From Gammaproteobacteria bacterium (GTDB lineage Bacteria > Pseudomonadota > Gammaproteobacteria > UBA9214), in contig JAOTTU010000028.1 in the NCBI GenBank assembly GCA_029864225.1, forward strand, positions 1 through 16,813: a stretch of DNA of 16,813 bases, in the 5' to 3' direction. The notes beneath the pieces were generated by a model that worked only from the letters and a program-made list of their open reading frames with translations, did no database searches and was not told the DNA's origin. The position numbers were made by a program, and so were the translations under genes. Positions 1-7,764 of this stretch are shown one piece after another. How positions within the stretch are numbered: the first letter of the stretch is position 1; each line of letters opens with the position of its first letter.

Positions 1-57
1 ATACCTTTCAGCGACCGTGAGCGTGTCATGGCATTGCAGCGGGAATGGGCGCGATGA
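1..57 (+). CDS. murE: MurE (UDP-MurNAc-tripeptide synthetase), C-terminal end only
   Basis: The window opens inside a reading frame that gives IPFSDRERVMALQREWAR and then TGA at 55-57. The FSDRE stretch close to the C-terminus is typical of MurE, which adds the third residue (meso-diaminopimelate in Gram-negatives) to UDP-MurNAc-L-Ala-D-Glu in the cytoplasm. Only the last 18 codons are present, so no catalytic motif can be checked. The call rests on this tail and on the position just before murF, where murE sits in nearly all dcw clusters. Its stop overlaps the murF start in an ATGA junction. Confidence 0.8.
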   Translation: MPFSDRERVMALQREWAR

Positions 58-1430
58 TGGCGATGCAGCTTTCGGAGGCCGCGCAGGTGCTCAATGGCCG
101 CTGTGTCTGCGACGACGTTTTCTTTCACGGCATCAGCACCGACAGCCGCCAGCTCCAGCAAGGCAATTTGTTTGTGGCGCTGCAGGGGCCGAACTTCGAC
201 GGTCACGACTACCTCGAGGCGGCGCGTGCGCAGGGCGCGGCCGCCGCGGCCGTCAGCCGCTTGCGGGAAACCTCGTTGCCGTTGCTTGAGGTTGATGATA
301 CCCGGCTGGCACTCGGTCGGCTGGCGGCCAACTGGCGTAGTCGTTTCACGCTGCCGGTCGTGGGGATCACCGGCAGCAACGGCAAGACCACGGTGCGTGC
401 CATGACCGATGCGATCCTTTCCCGTACAGGTCGCACCCTGGCGACCCGGGGCAACCTCAACAACGATATCGGGCTGCCCCTGACCCTGGCGCGCCTGTCG
501 GCGGATGACCGCTTCGCGGTGATCGAGATGGGTGCCAACAACCCGGGCGAGATCGATTACCTGGCGCGGATTGCCCGGCCCACGATTGCGGTGGTCACCA
601 ATGCGGGCCCGGCGCACCTCGAGGGGTTTGGCGACCTGGAAGGTGTGGCACGGGCCAAGGGCGAGGTGTTTGCCCGTCTGGTTGCAGGGGATACCGCGGT
701 GATCAATGCCGATGACTGCTTTGCCCCGCTGTGGCGTGAGCTGGCGGGTGGCGCGCGGATCATCGATTTCGGGCTGGAACAGCCGGCGGCGGTACAGGCC
801 GACTGGGATGGCGATGTCAGTGGCAGCCGGGTGGTGTTGAAGACCCCCAGGGGCGAGGTTGAATTACAGCTGCCGGTTCCTGGCCGGCATAACGTCATGA
901 ACGCGCTGGCGGCCACGGCCGCCGCACTGGCTGCCGGCGCCGATCTGGAAACGGTGCGCCAGGGACTGGAGTCACTCACACCGGTCGCCGGGCGCTTCAG
1001 CATCCACCGGCTGCCTGACGGAGTGACGCTGATCGATGACGCCTACAACGCCAACCCCGAGTCATTGTCGGTTGCGTTCGACGTGCTGGCCATGGCGCCG
1101 GGGGAGACCTGGCTGGTGCTGGGTGACATGGGTGAACTGGGGACGCAGGCGGCCGCATTGCATCGCGAGGCCGGTCGCCAGGCGCGCCGTGCAGGTATCG
1201 ACCGGGTGTTCGGCCTGGGCGAGCTGGCGCAGCAAGCCGTAGCCGCCTTCGGTGACCAGGGCATGGCCTTCGACACGCTGGAGGCGCTGCTGGCAGCGCT
1301 GGACGGGTTGCGCCGTGCTGATCTGACCATCCTGGTGAAGGGCTCGCGGCGCATGCGCATGGAGCGGGTCGTCGAGGCCCTGGGAGCCAGTGTCCGGAAC
1401 ACATCCGGCCAGCCCGAGGTGCGACACTAG
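54..1430 (+). CDS. murF: MurF, UDP-MurNAc-tripeptide:D-Ala-D-Ala ligase
   Basis: MurF ligates the D-Ala-D-Ala dipeptide made by Ddl to UDP-MurNAc-tripeptide, the last cytoplasmic step of the stem peptide. The 458-residue product has the Mur ligase plan: an N-terminal substrate domain, a central ATPase with the P-loop GITGSNGKTT at about residues 104-113, and a C-terminal domain with DDAYNANP from residue 328. An in-frame ATG lies 9 bases upstream at 45. I prefer 54 because the protein then begins MMAMQLSEAAQVLNG, which matches the spacing of the E. coli MurF start, and because GGGAA at about 41-45 is a suitably placed ribosome binding site. The 54 start also gives the ATGA overlap with murE. 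The stop TAG is two bases before mraY. Confidence in function is very high and in the exact start good. Confidence 0.97.
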   Translation: MMAMQLSEAAQVLNGRCVCDDVFFHGISTDSRQLQQGNLFVALQGPNFDGHDYLEAARAQGAAAAAVSRLRETSLPLLEVDDTRLALGRLAANWRSRFTLPVVGITGSNGKTTVRAMTDAILSRTGRTLATRGNLNNDIGLPLTLARLSADDRFAVIEMGANNPGEIDYLARIARPTIAVVTNAGPAHLEGFGDLEGVARAKGEVFARLVAGDTAVINADDCFAPLWRELAGGARIIDFGLEQPAAVQADWDGDVSGSRVVLKTPRGEVELQLPVPGRHNVMNALAATAAALAAGADLETVRQGLESLTPVAGRFSIHRLPDGVTLIDDAYNANPESLSVAFDVLAMAPGETWLVLGDMGELGTQAAALHREAGRQARRAGIDRVFGLGELAQQAVAAFGDQGMAFDTLEALLAALDGLRRADLTILVKGSRRMRMERVVEALGASVRNTSGQPEVRH

Positions 1431-1432
1431 TC

Positions 1433-2515
1433 ATGCTGGTCTACCTTGCGGAATACCTCAGCCAGTACCACAGCGGCTTCAATGTCTTCCAGTACCTGAC
1501 CCTGCGCGCCATCTTCGGGGTTTTGACGGCCCTGTTGATTTCGTTTGTCGTCGGGCCGGGAATGATCCGCCGTCTCGGGCATTACCAGATCGGTCAGCCG
1601 GTGCGCAACGACGGGCCGGAATCGCACCTGGTCAAGGCCGGTACGCCGACCATGGGCGGTGCGCTGATTCTGGTTGCCGTGGCCATCGCTACCCTGCTGT
1701 GGGCGGATCTTTCCAACCGCTATATCTGGGTAGTGCTGCTGGTCACCCTGTTGTTCGGCGGCATCGGCTGGGTCGATGACTACCGCAAGCTGGTGCTGAA
1801 GAATTCCGACGGCCTGTCGGCCCGGATGAAGCTGTTCTGGCAGTCGCTGGTCGGACTCGGGGTGGCGCTGTTTCTCTACCTGACGGCAGTGACGCCGGCA
1901 GAAACCACCCTGATCGTGCCCTTCTTCAAGGAGGTTGCCATCAATCTCGGCTGGCTGTATGTCGCGCTGACCTATTTCGTGATCGTCGGGTCGAGCAATG
2001 CCGTGAATCTGACCGACGGCCTGGACGGTCTGGCGATACTGCCGACCGTGCTGATTGCCGGTGCGCTGGGAATCTTCGCCTACGCCACCGGCAATGTGAA
2101 GTTTGCCGTTTACCTGGGTATTCCCTATATCCGCGATGCCAGCGAGGTCGTGGTCTTTTGCGGGGCCCTGGTCGGTGCCGGGCTGGGGTTTCTCTGGTTC
2201 AACGCCTATCCGGCCATGGTCTTCATGGGTGATGTGGGCGCTCTGGCCCTGGGGGCGGCGCTGGGCATTGTCGCCGTGCTGGTGCGCCAGGAGCTGGTGT
2301 TCCTGGTCATGGGCGGGGTCTTCGTGATGGAGACTGTGTCGGTCATCCTGCAGGTGGCCTCGTACAAGCTGACCGGGCGCCGGATATTTCGCATGGCGCC
2401 CCTGCATCACCATTTTGAACTGAAGGGGTGGCCGGAGCCCAGGGTCATTGTGCGCTTCTGGATCATCACGGTGATCCTGGTGCTGGTGGGACTGGCGACG
2501 CTGAAGATACGTTGA
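1433..2515 (+). CDS. mraY: MraY, phospho-MurNAc-pentapeptide transferase
   Basis: MraY moves phospho-MurNAc-pentapeptide from UDP to undecaprenyl phosphate, making lipid I at the inner membrane. The product is 360 residues, the same length as E. coli MraY, and is very hydrophobic with about ten membrane segments. Family signatures are intact: the aspartate pair D115-D116 in VDDYRK, NLTDGLDGLA in the middle, GDVGALALG, and the triple histidine motif PLHHHFELKGWPE near the C-terminus. It begins two bases after the murF stop, so translation is probably coupled. After its stop there is an unusually long gap before murD for this otherwise tightly packed block. Confidence 0.98.
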   Translation: MLVYLAEYLSQYHSGFNVFQYLTLRAIFGVLTALLISFVVGPGMIRRLGHYQIGQPVRNDGPESHLVKAGTPTMGGALILVAVAIATLLWADLSNRYIWVVLLVTLLFGGIGWVDDYRKLVLKNSDGLSARMKLFWQSLVGLGVALFLYLTAVTPAETTLIVPFFKEVAINLGWLYVALTYFVIVGSSNAVNLTDGLDGLAILPTVLIAGALGIFAYATGNVKFAVYLGIPYIRDASEVVVFCGALVGAGLGFLWFNAYPAMVFMGDVGALALGAALGIVAVLVRQELVFLVMGGVFVMETVSVILQVASYKLTGRRIFRMAPLHHHFELKGWPEPRVIVRFWIITVILVLVGLATLKIR

Positions 2516-2591
2516 AGGCATGGGCACCGCCGTCATGGCCTGATCGGCTGCGGTGCAGTTGGAAATTGACTGGGGGCAATTCGGGGATTCG

Positions 2592-3959
2592 ATGGCAGTT
2601 CCGGTTTCGCAAATGAAAGACATGATCGACAATGCGCGCAGGACGCTGGTGGTCGGGCTCGGCAAGACCGGCCTGTCGGTGGCGCGCTATCTGTCGCGCC
2701 ACCAGGTGCCGGTCGCTGTTGTCGACAGCCGCGCAAAGCCACCGGGCCTGGAAGACCTGCGCAAGGAGCTGCCGGTCGATGTCGCCATGTTCCTGGGCAG
2801 CTTCGAGGAACAGGCCTTTGAGCGGGCCGAACGCATTGTTGTCAGCCCGGGTGTGTCGATACAGGAACCGCTGATCGCCGCGGCCGCCGCGCGGGGTGTT
2901 CCGGTCATCGGCGATATCGAACTGTTTGCCCAGGTCGCGCGCGCCCCGGTGGTGGCCATTACGGGTTCGAACGGAAAAAGCACGGTAACGACCTTACTGA
3001 GTGCGATGGCGCAGCGTGCCGGCATGATGGTGCGCACCGGTGGCAATATCGGTGTGCCGGCACTCGACCTGATCACGGACAGCGAGCCTGACCTGTACGT
3101 GCTCGAACTCTCCAGCTTCCAGCTGGAGACCACGTGCTCACTCAGGCCCGCGGCATCGGTGGTGCTCAATATCAGTGCGGACCACATGGACCGTTACCCC
3201 GACCTCGGGGCCTATGCAGGTGCCAAGCAGATCATTTATCGCAACGCGGCTGTGCAGGTAGTGAACGCCGATGATCCACTGGCCTCCGCACTGGCAGATA
3301 CGGGACGGCGACAGCTGCGCTTCAGCCGCGGCGAACCGGCCGCCGGCGAGTTCGGTGTGCGTGATTACCAGGGCACCCAGTGGCTGGCGCGGGGCGACGC
3401 ACGCATCATGCCGGTGTCCGCGATCCGCTTGGCGGGCTACCACAACGTGGTGAATGTGCTGGCCGCACTGGCCCTGGGTGATGCCATCGGCCTGGCCGAG
3501 GATGCCATGATCGAGGCGATCAACGAGTTTCGCGGGCTGCCGCACCGCATGCAGCTGGTCGCCGAGCATGACGGCATTCGCTGGTACAACGACTCCAAGG
3601 GCACCAACGTGGGCGCCACGCTGGCGGCCATCGACAGTGCGAAGGGTGCCGTCGTACTGATCGCCGGCGGCGATGCCAAGGGGGCCGACCTGGAACCGCT
3701 GGCAGCGGCGCTTCAGGCCAAGGGCCGCGCGGCGGTGCTGATCGGCAAGGACGCCAAGCGGCTGCAGGCCGTGCTGCAGGGCCATGTGCCGGTCACGCTG
3801 GCCACGGACATGACCCAGGCCGTGGCGCTGGCTGCGGGGCTGGCGCAGCCCGGTGACAGCGTGCTGTTGTCCCCGGCGTGTGCCAGTACCGATATGTATC
3901 GCAACTTCGAGGAGCGTGGCGAGCACTTCGTCAGGGCGATGCGGAAGCAGATCGCATGA
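2592..3959 (+). CDS. murD: MurD, UDP-MurNAc-L-alanine:D-glutamate ligase
   Basis: MurD adds D-glutamate to UDP-MurNAc-L-Ala in the cytoplasm using ATP. A Rossmann-like N-terminus (LVVGLGKTGLS) is followed by the P-loop TGSNGKST, then LELSSFQLE, the NADDP and GYHNVVN segments of the central domain, and the C-terminal domain starting near HRMQLV with WYNDSKGTN. The start is uncertain. GTG 2553, ATG 2592, ATG 2613 and ATG 2622 are all in frame. ATG 2592 has the best ribosome binding site (GGGG five bases upstream). ATG 2622 would fit the usual short N-terminus best, with only about ten residues before VVGLG. The end overlaps ftsW by the ATGA motif. Confidence 0.95.
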   Translation: MAVPVSQMKDMIDNARRTLVVGLGKTGLSVARYLSRHQVPVAVVDSRAKPPGLEDLRKELPVDVAMFLGSFEEQAFERAERIVVSPGVSIQEPLIAAAAARGVPVIGDIELFAQVARAPVVAITGSNGKSTVTTLLSAMAQRAGMMVRTGGNIGVPALDLITDSEPDLYVLELSSFQLETTCSLRPAASVVLNISADHMDRYPDLGAYAGAKQIIYRNAAVQVVNADDPLASALADTGRRQLRFSRGEPAAGEFGVRDYQGTQWLARGDARIMPVSAIRLAGYHNVVNVLAALALGDAIGLAEDAMIEAINEFRGLPHRMQLVAEHDGIRWYNDSKGTNVGATLAAIDSAKGAVVLIAGGDAKGADLEPLAAALQAKGRAAVLIGKDAKRLQAVLQGHVPVTLATDMTQAVALAAGLAQPGDSVLLSPACASTDMYRNFEERGEHFVRAMRKQIA

Positions 3960-5167
3960 GTTCCGCCGCTGCACGCCAGGCCAGTATAAATAGCGCCAGC
4001 GCCGCGCGCATGCCGCGCCTGGATTACTGGCTGCTTGGCGCCGCCCTGGCCCTGACGGCACTGGGGCTGGTCATGGTGGCCTCTGCATCGATCAGCCTGG
4101 CCGAGCGTGAACTGGGGCAGCCGTTCTACTATGCCATCCGCCAGGGCATCTATATCTGCATGGGCGCGCTGGCCGGCGTGACCGTCTACCGTTTGCAGCT
4201 GAAATGGCTGCAACAAGGCAGCCTGGTACTGCTGGTAGGCGGGTTTGCGCTGCTGGTCGCCGTGCTCATTCCCGGGGTCGGTCACGAGGTCAACGGCAGC
4301 GTGCGCTGGATCAACACCGGGCTGTTCCGCCTGCAGGTTTCGGAGCCGGCCAAGCTGATGATCCTGATTTACCTGGCCAGCTACCTGGCACGTCACTGCG
4401 AAGAGGTACGCACGCATATCTCCGGTTTCATCAAACCGCTGGGTCTGCTGGTGCTGGCCTCGCTGCTGTTGCTGCTCGAGCCGGACTTCGGCGCTACCGT
4501 CGTGCTGCTGGCGACCGCCATGGGCATGATCTTCATCGCAGGCGTGCGCCTGCTGCAGTTCAGCGGGGTGCTCGGCCTGGCCGGCCTGACGCTGACTGGC
4601 CTGGCGGTCTCTTCTCCCTATCGCATGGAACGCCTGACCACCTTCCTAAATCCCTGGGCAGACCCCTTCAACAGCGGGTTCCAGCTGACCCAGTCACTGA
4701 TCGCTATCGGGCGAGGCGAGTGGTTCGGTGTCGGTCTCGGTGCCAGCATCCAGAAACTGTTCTATCTGCCGGAGGCGCACACCGACTTTTTGTTCGCGGT
4801 ACTGGCCGAGGAGATCGGGTTGCTGGGTGTGTTCGTCGTGATCGCGCTGTACGTGCTGCTGGTATGGCGCGCCTTTGTTATCGCTGCGCAGGCTGAGAAG
4901 GCCGGCAATGCCTTTGCCGCATTCCTGGCCTACGGCATCGGTATCTGGTTCGGCTTGCAGAGTTTTATCAACATGGGTGTCAACATGGGGATGCTGCCCA
5001 CCAAGGGGCTGACATTGCCGCTGATGAGTTATGGCGGTTCCAGCATGGTGGTGATGTGCGCCGCGGTCGCGCTGCTGCTGCGGATCGACTACGAGACCCG
5101 TTGCACTGTCAACGGCCTGCCGGCCAGCGGCACGACACCGGCATGTTACCGGAGGCGGCGCGCATGA
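3956..5167 (+). CDS. ftsW: FtsW, SEDS-family septal peptidoglycan glycosyltransferase
   Basis: FtsW is the SEDS-family polymerase that builds septal glycan from lipid II together with its partner FtsI (PBP3). The 403-residue product has a hydrophilic head of about 20 residues, then roughly ten membrane segments starting near DYWLLGAAL. SEDS signatures present are SVRWI, LEPDFGA, the loop LPEAHTDFLF with the essential aspartate at residue 277, EEIGLLG, and LPLMSYGGSSM near the end. A frame extends further upstream, but ATG 3956 is chosen because it overlaps the murD stop (ATGA), has GGAAG upstream, and gives the normal length. The end overlaps murG in the same way. RodA is the alternative SEDS protein, but the cluster position and the murG neighbour favour FtsW. 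Confidence 0.97.
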   Translation: MSSAAARQASINSASAARMPRLDYWLLGAALALTALGLVMVASASISLAERELGQPFYYAIRQGIYICMGALAGVTVYRLQLKWLQQGSLVLLVGGFALLVAVLIPGVGHEVNGSVRWINTGLFRLQVSEPAKLMILIYLASYLARHCEEVRTHISGFIKPLGLLVLASLLLLLEPDFGATVVLLATAMGMIFIAGVRLLQFSGVLGLAGLTLTGLAVSSPYRMERLTTFLNPWADPFNSGFQLTQSLIAIGRGEWFGVGLGASIQKLFYLPEAHTDFLFAVLAEEIGLLGVFVVIALYVLLVWRAFVIAAQAEKAGNAFAAFLAYGIGIWFGLQSFINMGVNMGMLPTKGLTLPLMSYGGSSMVVMCAAVALLLRIDYETRCTVNGLPASGTTPACYRRRRA

Positions 5168-6294
5168 TGTCGGCAGCGGGTAATCAGCGACCGGTGCTGA
5201 TCATGGCGGGCGGTACCGGCGGGCATGTATTTCCGGCGCTCGCGGTTGCCGATGAACTGGCGGCCCTGGGTGTACCCGTCTCCTGGCTGGGTACCCGGCG
5301 CGGACTGGAGGCCAGGGTGGTCCCGGCAGCCGGTTATGCGCTGTCATCGATACGGGTTTCCGGACTGCGCGGCAAGGGTCTGCTGCGCCTGCTGATCGCC
5401 CCGTTCATGCTGGGCTTCGCCGTGCTCCAGTCACTGGTCATCTTCCTGCGCCTGCGCCCCAGGTCGGTCCTCGGCATGGGCGGCTTCGCCACCGGCCCGG
5501 GCGGCCTGGTGGCCTGGCTGTTGCGCTGTCCGCTGGTGATCCATGAACAGAACTCGGTTGCCGGTCTGACCAATCGCCTGCTGGCGCCGCTGGCGCGTTA
5601 TGTCCTGGAGGCCTTTCCCGGCAGCCTGCCGGCGGCGCGTCATGCCGTGCATACAGGCAACCCGGTGCGCAGCGCGATTGCCACCCTGCCGGAACCGGCG
5701 GGGCGTTTGCGCGAGCACGCCGGGGCATTGCACCTGCTGGTCATTGGCGGCAGCCTGGGAGCGCAGGCATTGAACCGGGTGGTCCCGCAGGCCGTGGCCC
5801 GTCTACCGCTTGAAGACCGCCCGCAGATTCATCACCAGACCGGCCAGGCAGACCAGGCCGATGTGCGCGCGCGCTATCGGGAGCTCGCCAGCACGGCGCG
5901 GGTGGAGGCCTTTGTCGAGGACATGGCCGGCGCCTATGCCTGGGCCGATCTCGTGGTGTGCCGTGCCGGCGCCCTGACTGTGGCGGAACTGTGCGCTGCC
6001 GGCCTGGCGTCGATCCTGGTGCCGTTCCCTTATGCTGCCGATGATCACCAGACCGGCAATGCCAGCTACCTGGCCGATGCCGGGGCGGCCGTGCTGGTGC
6101 CGCAGCCGGAGCTGACGGAAGAACGCCTGGCCGAACTGCTGGCCGGTTACAGCGCCGACCGGGATGCCCTGCTGGAGATGGCCTCCCGGGCGCGAGAACT
6201 TGCCCGGCCGGATGCGGCCCGCCAGGTGGCAGGGTTTTGTCTGGAAGCGGCCGGCCAGACGCCGTTGCCGGGTGCGGCGGGAGGTGCGGCATGA
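5164..6294 (+). CDS. murG: MurG, lipid II synthase (GlcNAc transferase)
   Basis: MurG transfers GlcNAc from UDP-GlcNAc to lipid I, forming lipid II on the cytoplasmic face of the inner membrane. The 376-residue protein has the two GT-B Rossmann domains. The first glycine loop is MAGGTGGHVFP at residues 14-24, followed by MGGFATGPGG and HEQNSVAGLTN. The second domain has GGSLGAQALN and the UDP-GlcNAc binding stretch RAGALTVAEL with its glutamate, then PFPYAADDHQTGNA. The ATG at 5164 overlaps the ftsW stop and has an ideal GGAGG eight bases upstream. ATG 5167 directly after it is an alternative. The murC start overlaps its stop. Confidence 0.98.
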   Translation: MMSAAGNQRPVLIMAGGTGGHVFPALAVADELAALGVPVSWLGTRRGLEARVVPAAGYALSSIRVSGLRGKGLLRLLIAPFMLGFAVLQSLVIFLRLRPRSVLGMGGFATGPGGLVAWLLRCPLVIHEQNSVAGLTNRLLAPLARYVLEAFPGSLPAARHAVHTGNPVRSAIATLPEPAGRLREHAGALHLLVIGGSLGAQALNRVVPQAVARLPLEDRPQIHHQTGQADQADVRARYRELASTARVEAFVEDMAGAYAWADLVVCRAGALTVAELCAAGLASILVPFPYAADDHQTGNASYLADAGAAVLVPQPELTEERLAELLAGYSADRDALLEMASRARELARPDAARQVAGFCLEAAGQTPLPGAAGGAA

Positions 6295-7739
6295 GCCTGC
6301 CGGCACGTCCCACCGCCGCCGCGCAACCGCAAGGCATGGGCCGGGTGCGGCGCATCCATTTCGTCGGTGCCGGTGGCGCCGGCATGGGCGGAATCGCCGA
6401 GGTGATGCATAACCTCGGCTATGTGGTGAGTGGCTCCGACCTGCGCGAAAACGCGGTCACCCGGCGCCTGGTGCGGCTGGGCGTGCAAATCTGGATCGGC
6501 CACCATGCCAGCCACGTGGCCCGGTGCGATGCCGTCGTGGTGTCCTCGGCCATCGCGGCCGACAACCCCGAGCTGGTCGCGGCCCGGGAGCAGCGGGTAC
6601 CGGTGGTGCCGCGTGCCGAAATGCTCGCCGAGCTGATGCGCTTCCGCTACGGGATCGGCGTGGCCGGCACCCACGGCAAGACCACCACCACCAGCCTGAT
6701 CACCAGTCTGCTGGCCGAGGGCGGACTCGATCCGACCTTCGTGATCGGCGGCCAGCTCAACAGTGCCGACAGCCACGCCCGGCTCGGTGACGGGCATTAC
6801 CTGGTGGCCGAGGCGGACGAGAGCGATGCCTCCTTCCTGTACCTGCAGCCATCGATGGCCGTGGTCACCAATATCGATGCCGATCACCTGTCAACCTACG
6901 AGGGGGATTTTGAGCGTCTGCGCCAGACCTTCATTGAATTCCTGCATCACCTGCCGTTCTACGGTCTGGCGGTGCTGTGCCTGGATGATCCCGAGGTGCG
7001 CAACATCCTCGACGAGGTCACCCGGCCGGTGATCACCTACGGGTTCGATGCGGATGCCGATGTGCAGGCCACCGACCTGCAGCAACACGGCCTGCAGATG
7101 CATTTCACTGTACGTCGTTCCGGGCACGACGCGCTCGCGGTGATTCTCAATCTGCCGGGTCGTCACAATGTCCTGAACGCGCTGGCGGCGATTGCCGTGG
7201 CCTCGGAACTGGGTGTATCGGATAGCGCCATCCTGCAGGGGCTGGCCCATTTCCAGGGTATAGGCCGACGCTTCCAGGTCGCCGGCGATGTCACGGGTCC
7301 CGCCGGCAGCGTGTTGCTGATCGATGATTATGCACATCACCCGCGCGAGATTGCACCGACACTGGACGCGGTGCGCACGGGCTGGCCGGGGCGGCGCCTG
7401 GTGGTGGCATTCCAGCCACATCGCTATACCCGCACCCGGGACCTGTTCGATGACTTCATCCAGGTGCTGTCCGAGGTGGACGTGCTGGTGCTCGGCGAGG
7501 TGTACGCTGCCGGCGAGACGCCCATCAGTGGCGCGGACGGACGCGCCCTGTGCCGTGGCATCCGCGCGCGCGGGCTGGTCGACCCGGTGTTCGTCGAACA
7601 CATCGGCGAGTTGCCACAGGTCTTGCATGACATCCTGCAGGACGGTGACGTTCTGCTGACGCTGGGTGCCGGCGATATCGGCGCCGTTGCAGTCCGGCTG
7701 GCGGATGAACTGCAGGCAGTGGGGGGCCGCAATGACTGA
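6291..7739 (+). CDS. murC: MurC, UDP-MurNAc:L-alanine ligase
   Basis: MurC attaches the first amino acid, L-alanine, to UDP-MurNAc using ATP in the cytoplasm. The 482-residue product starts with a short variable head, then HFVGAGGAGMGGIAEV (N-terminal UDP-binding domain), VVSSAI, the P-loop GTHGKTTT with lysine 130 (the same position as in E. coli MurC), EADESDASFL, and NIDADH. The C-terminal domain has IDDYAHHPREI and FQPHRYTRT. The ATG at 6291 overlaps the murG stop and follows GGGAGG. After the stop there is a gap of about 24 bases before murB, bridged by a 10-codon ORF that is listed separately. Confidence 0.98.
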   Translation: MSLPARPTAAAQPQGMGRVRRIHFVGAGGAGMGGIAEVMHNLGYVVSGSDLRENAVTRRLVRLGVQIWIGHHASHVARCDAVVVSSAIAADNPELVAAREQRVPVVPRAEMLAELMRFRYGIGVAGTHGKTTTTSLITSLLAEGGLDPTFVIGGQLNSADSHARLGDGHYLVAEADESDASFLYLQPSMAVVTNIDADHLSTYEGDFERLRQTFIEFLHHLPFYGLAVLCLDDPEVRNILDEVTRPVITYGFDADADVQATDLQQHGLQMHFTVRRSGHDALAVILNLPGRHNVLNALAAIAVASELGVSDSAILQGLAHFQGIGRRFQVAGDVTGPAGSVLLIDDYAHHPREIAPTLDAVRTGWPGRRLVVAFQPHRYTRTRDLFDDFIQVLSEVDVLVLGEVYAAGETPISGADGRALCRGIRARGLVDPVFVEHIGELPQVLHDILQDGDVLLTLGAGDIGAVAVRLADELQAVGGRND

Positions 7740-7764
7740 TACAGGCCAGTGGCAACGAGGATGA
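7732..7764 (+). other. Possible 10-codon mini-ORF bridging murC and murB
   Basis: ATG at 7732, inside the last codons of murC, opens a reading frame coding MTDTGQWQRG that stops at TGA 7762-7764. It overlaps the murC end by 8 bases, and its stop overlaps the candidate murB start codons ATGATG at 7761-7766. A run of G (within 7721-7727) lies a few bases upstream and could act as a ribosome binding site. It might carry ribosomes across the one gap between murC and murB. It may also be chance, since the peptide resembles nothing I recognise. Confidence 0.25.

Noticed and set aside
2482..2489. GCTGGTGG in mraY, and again near 2645 in murD, identical to the E. coli Chi site.
   Set aside because: The motif is expected by chance in GC-rich coding sequence, and Chi differs between lineages. 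Two copies prove nothing.
2520..2543. A seven-residue ORF (MGTAVMA) directly after mraY.
   Set aside because: The nearest AAGG is only one base from the ATG, and the ORF does not reach the next gene, so there is no sign that it is translated.
1427..2665. A 412-codon open frame on the minus strand opposite mraY, rich in His, Gln and Asp.
   Set aside because: It lies antisense to an intact mraY, has low-complexity composition typical of the reverse strand of GC-rich membrane protein genes, and shows no recognisable domain.
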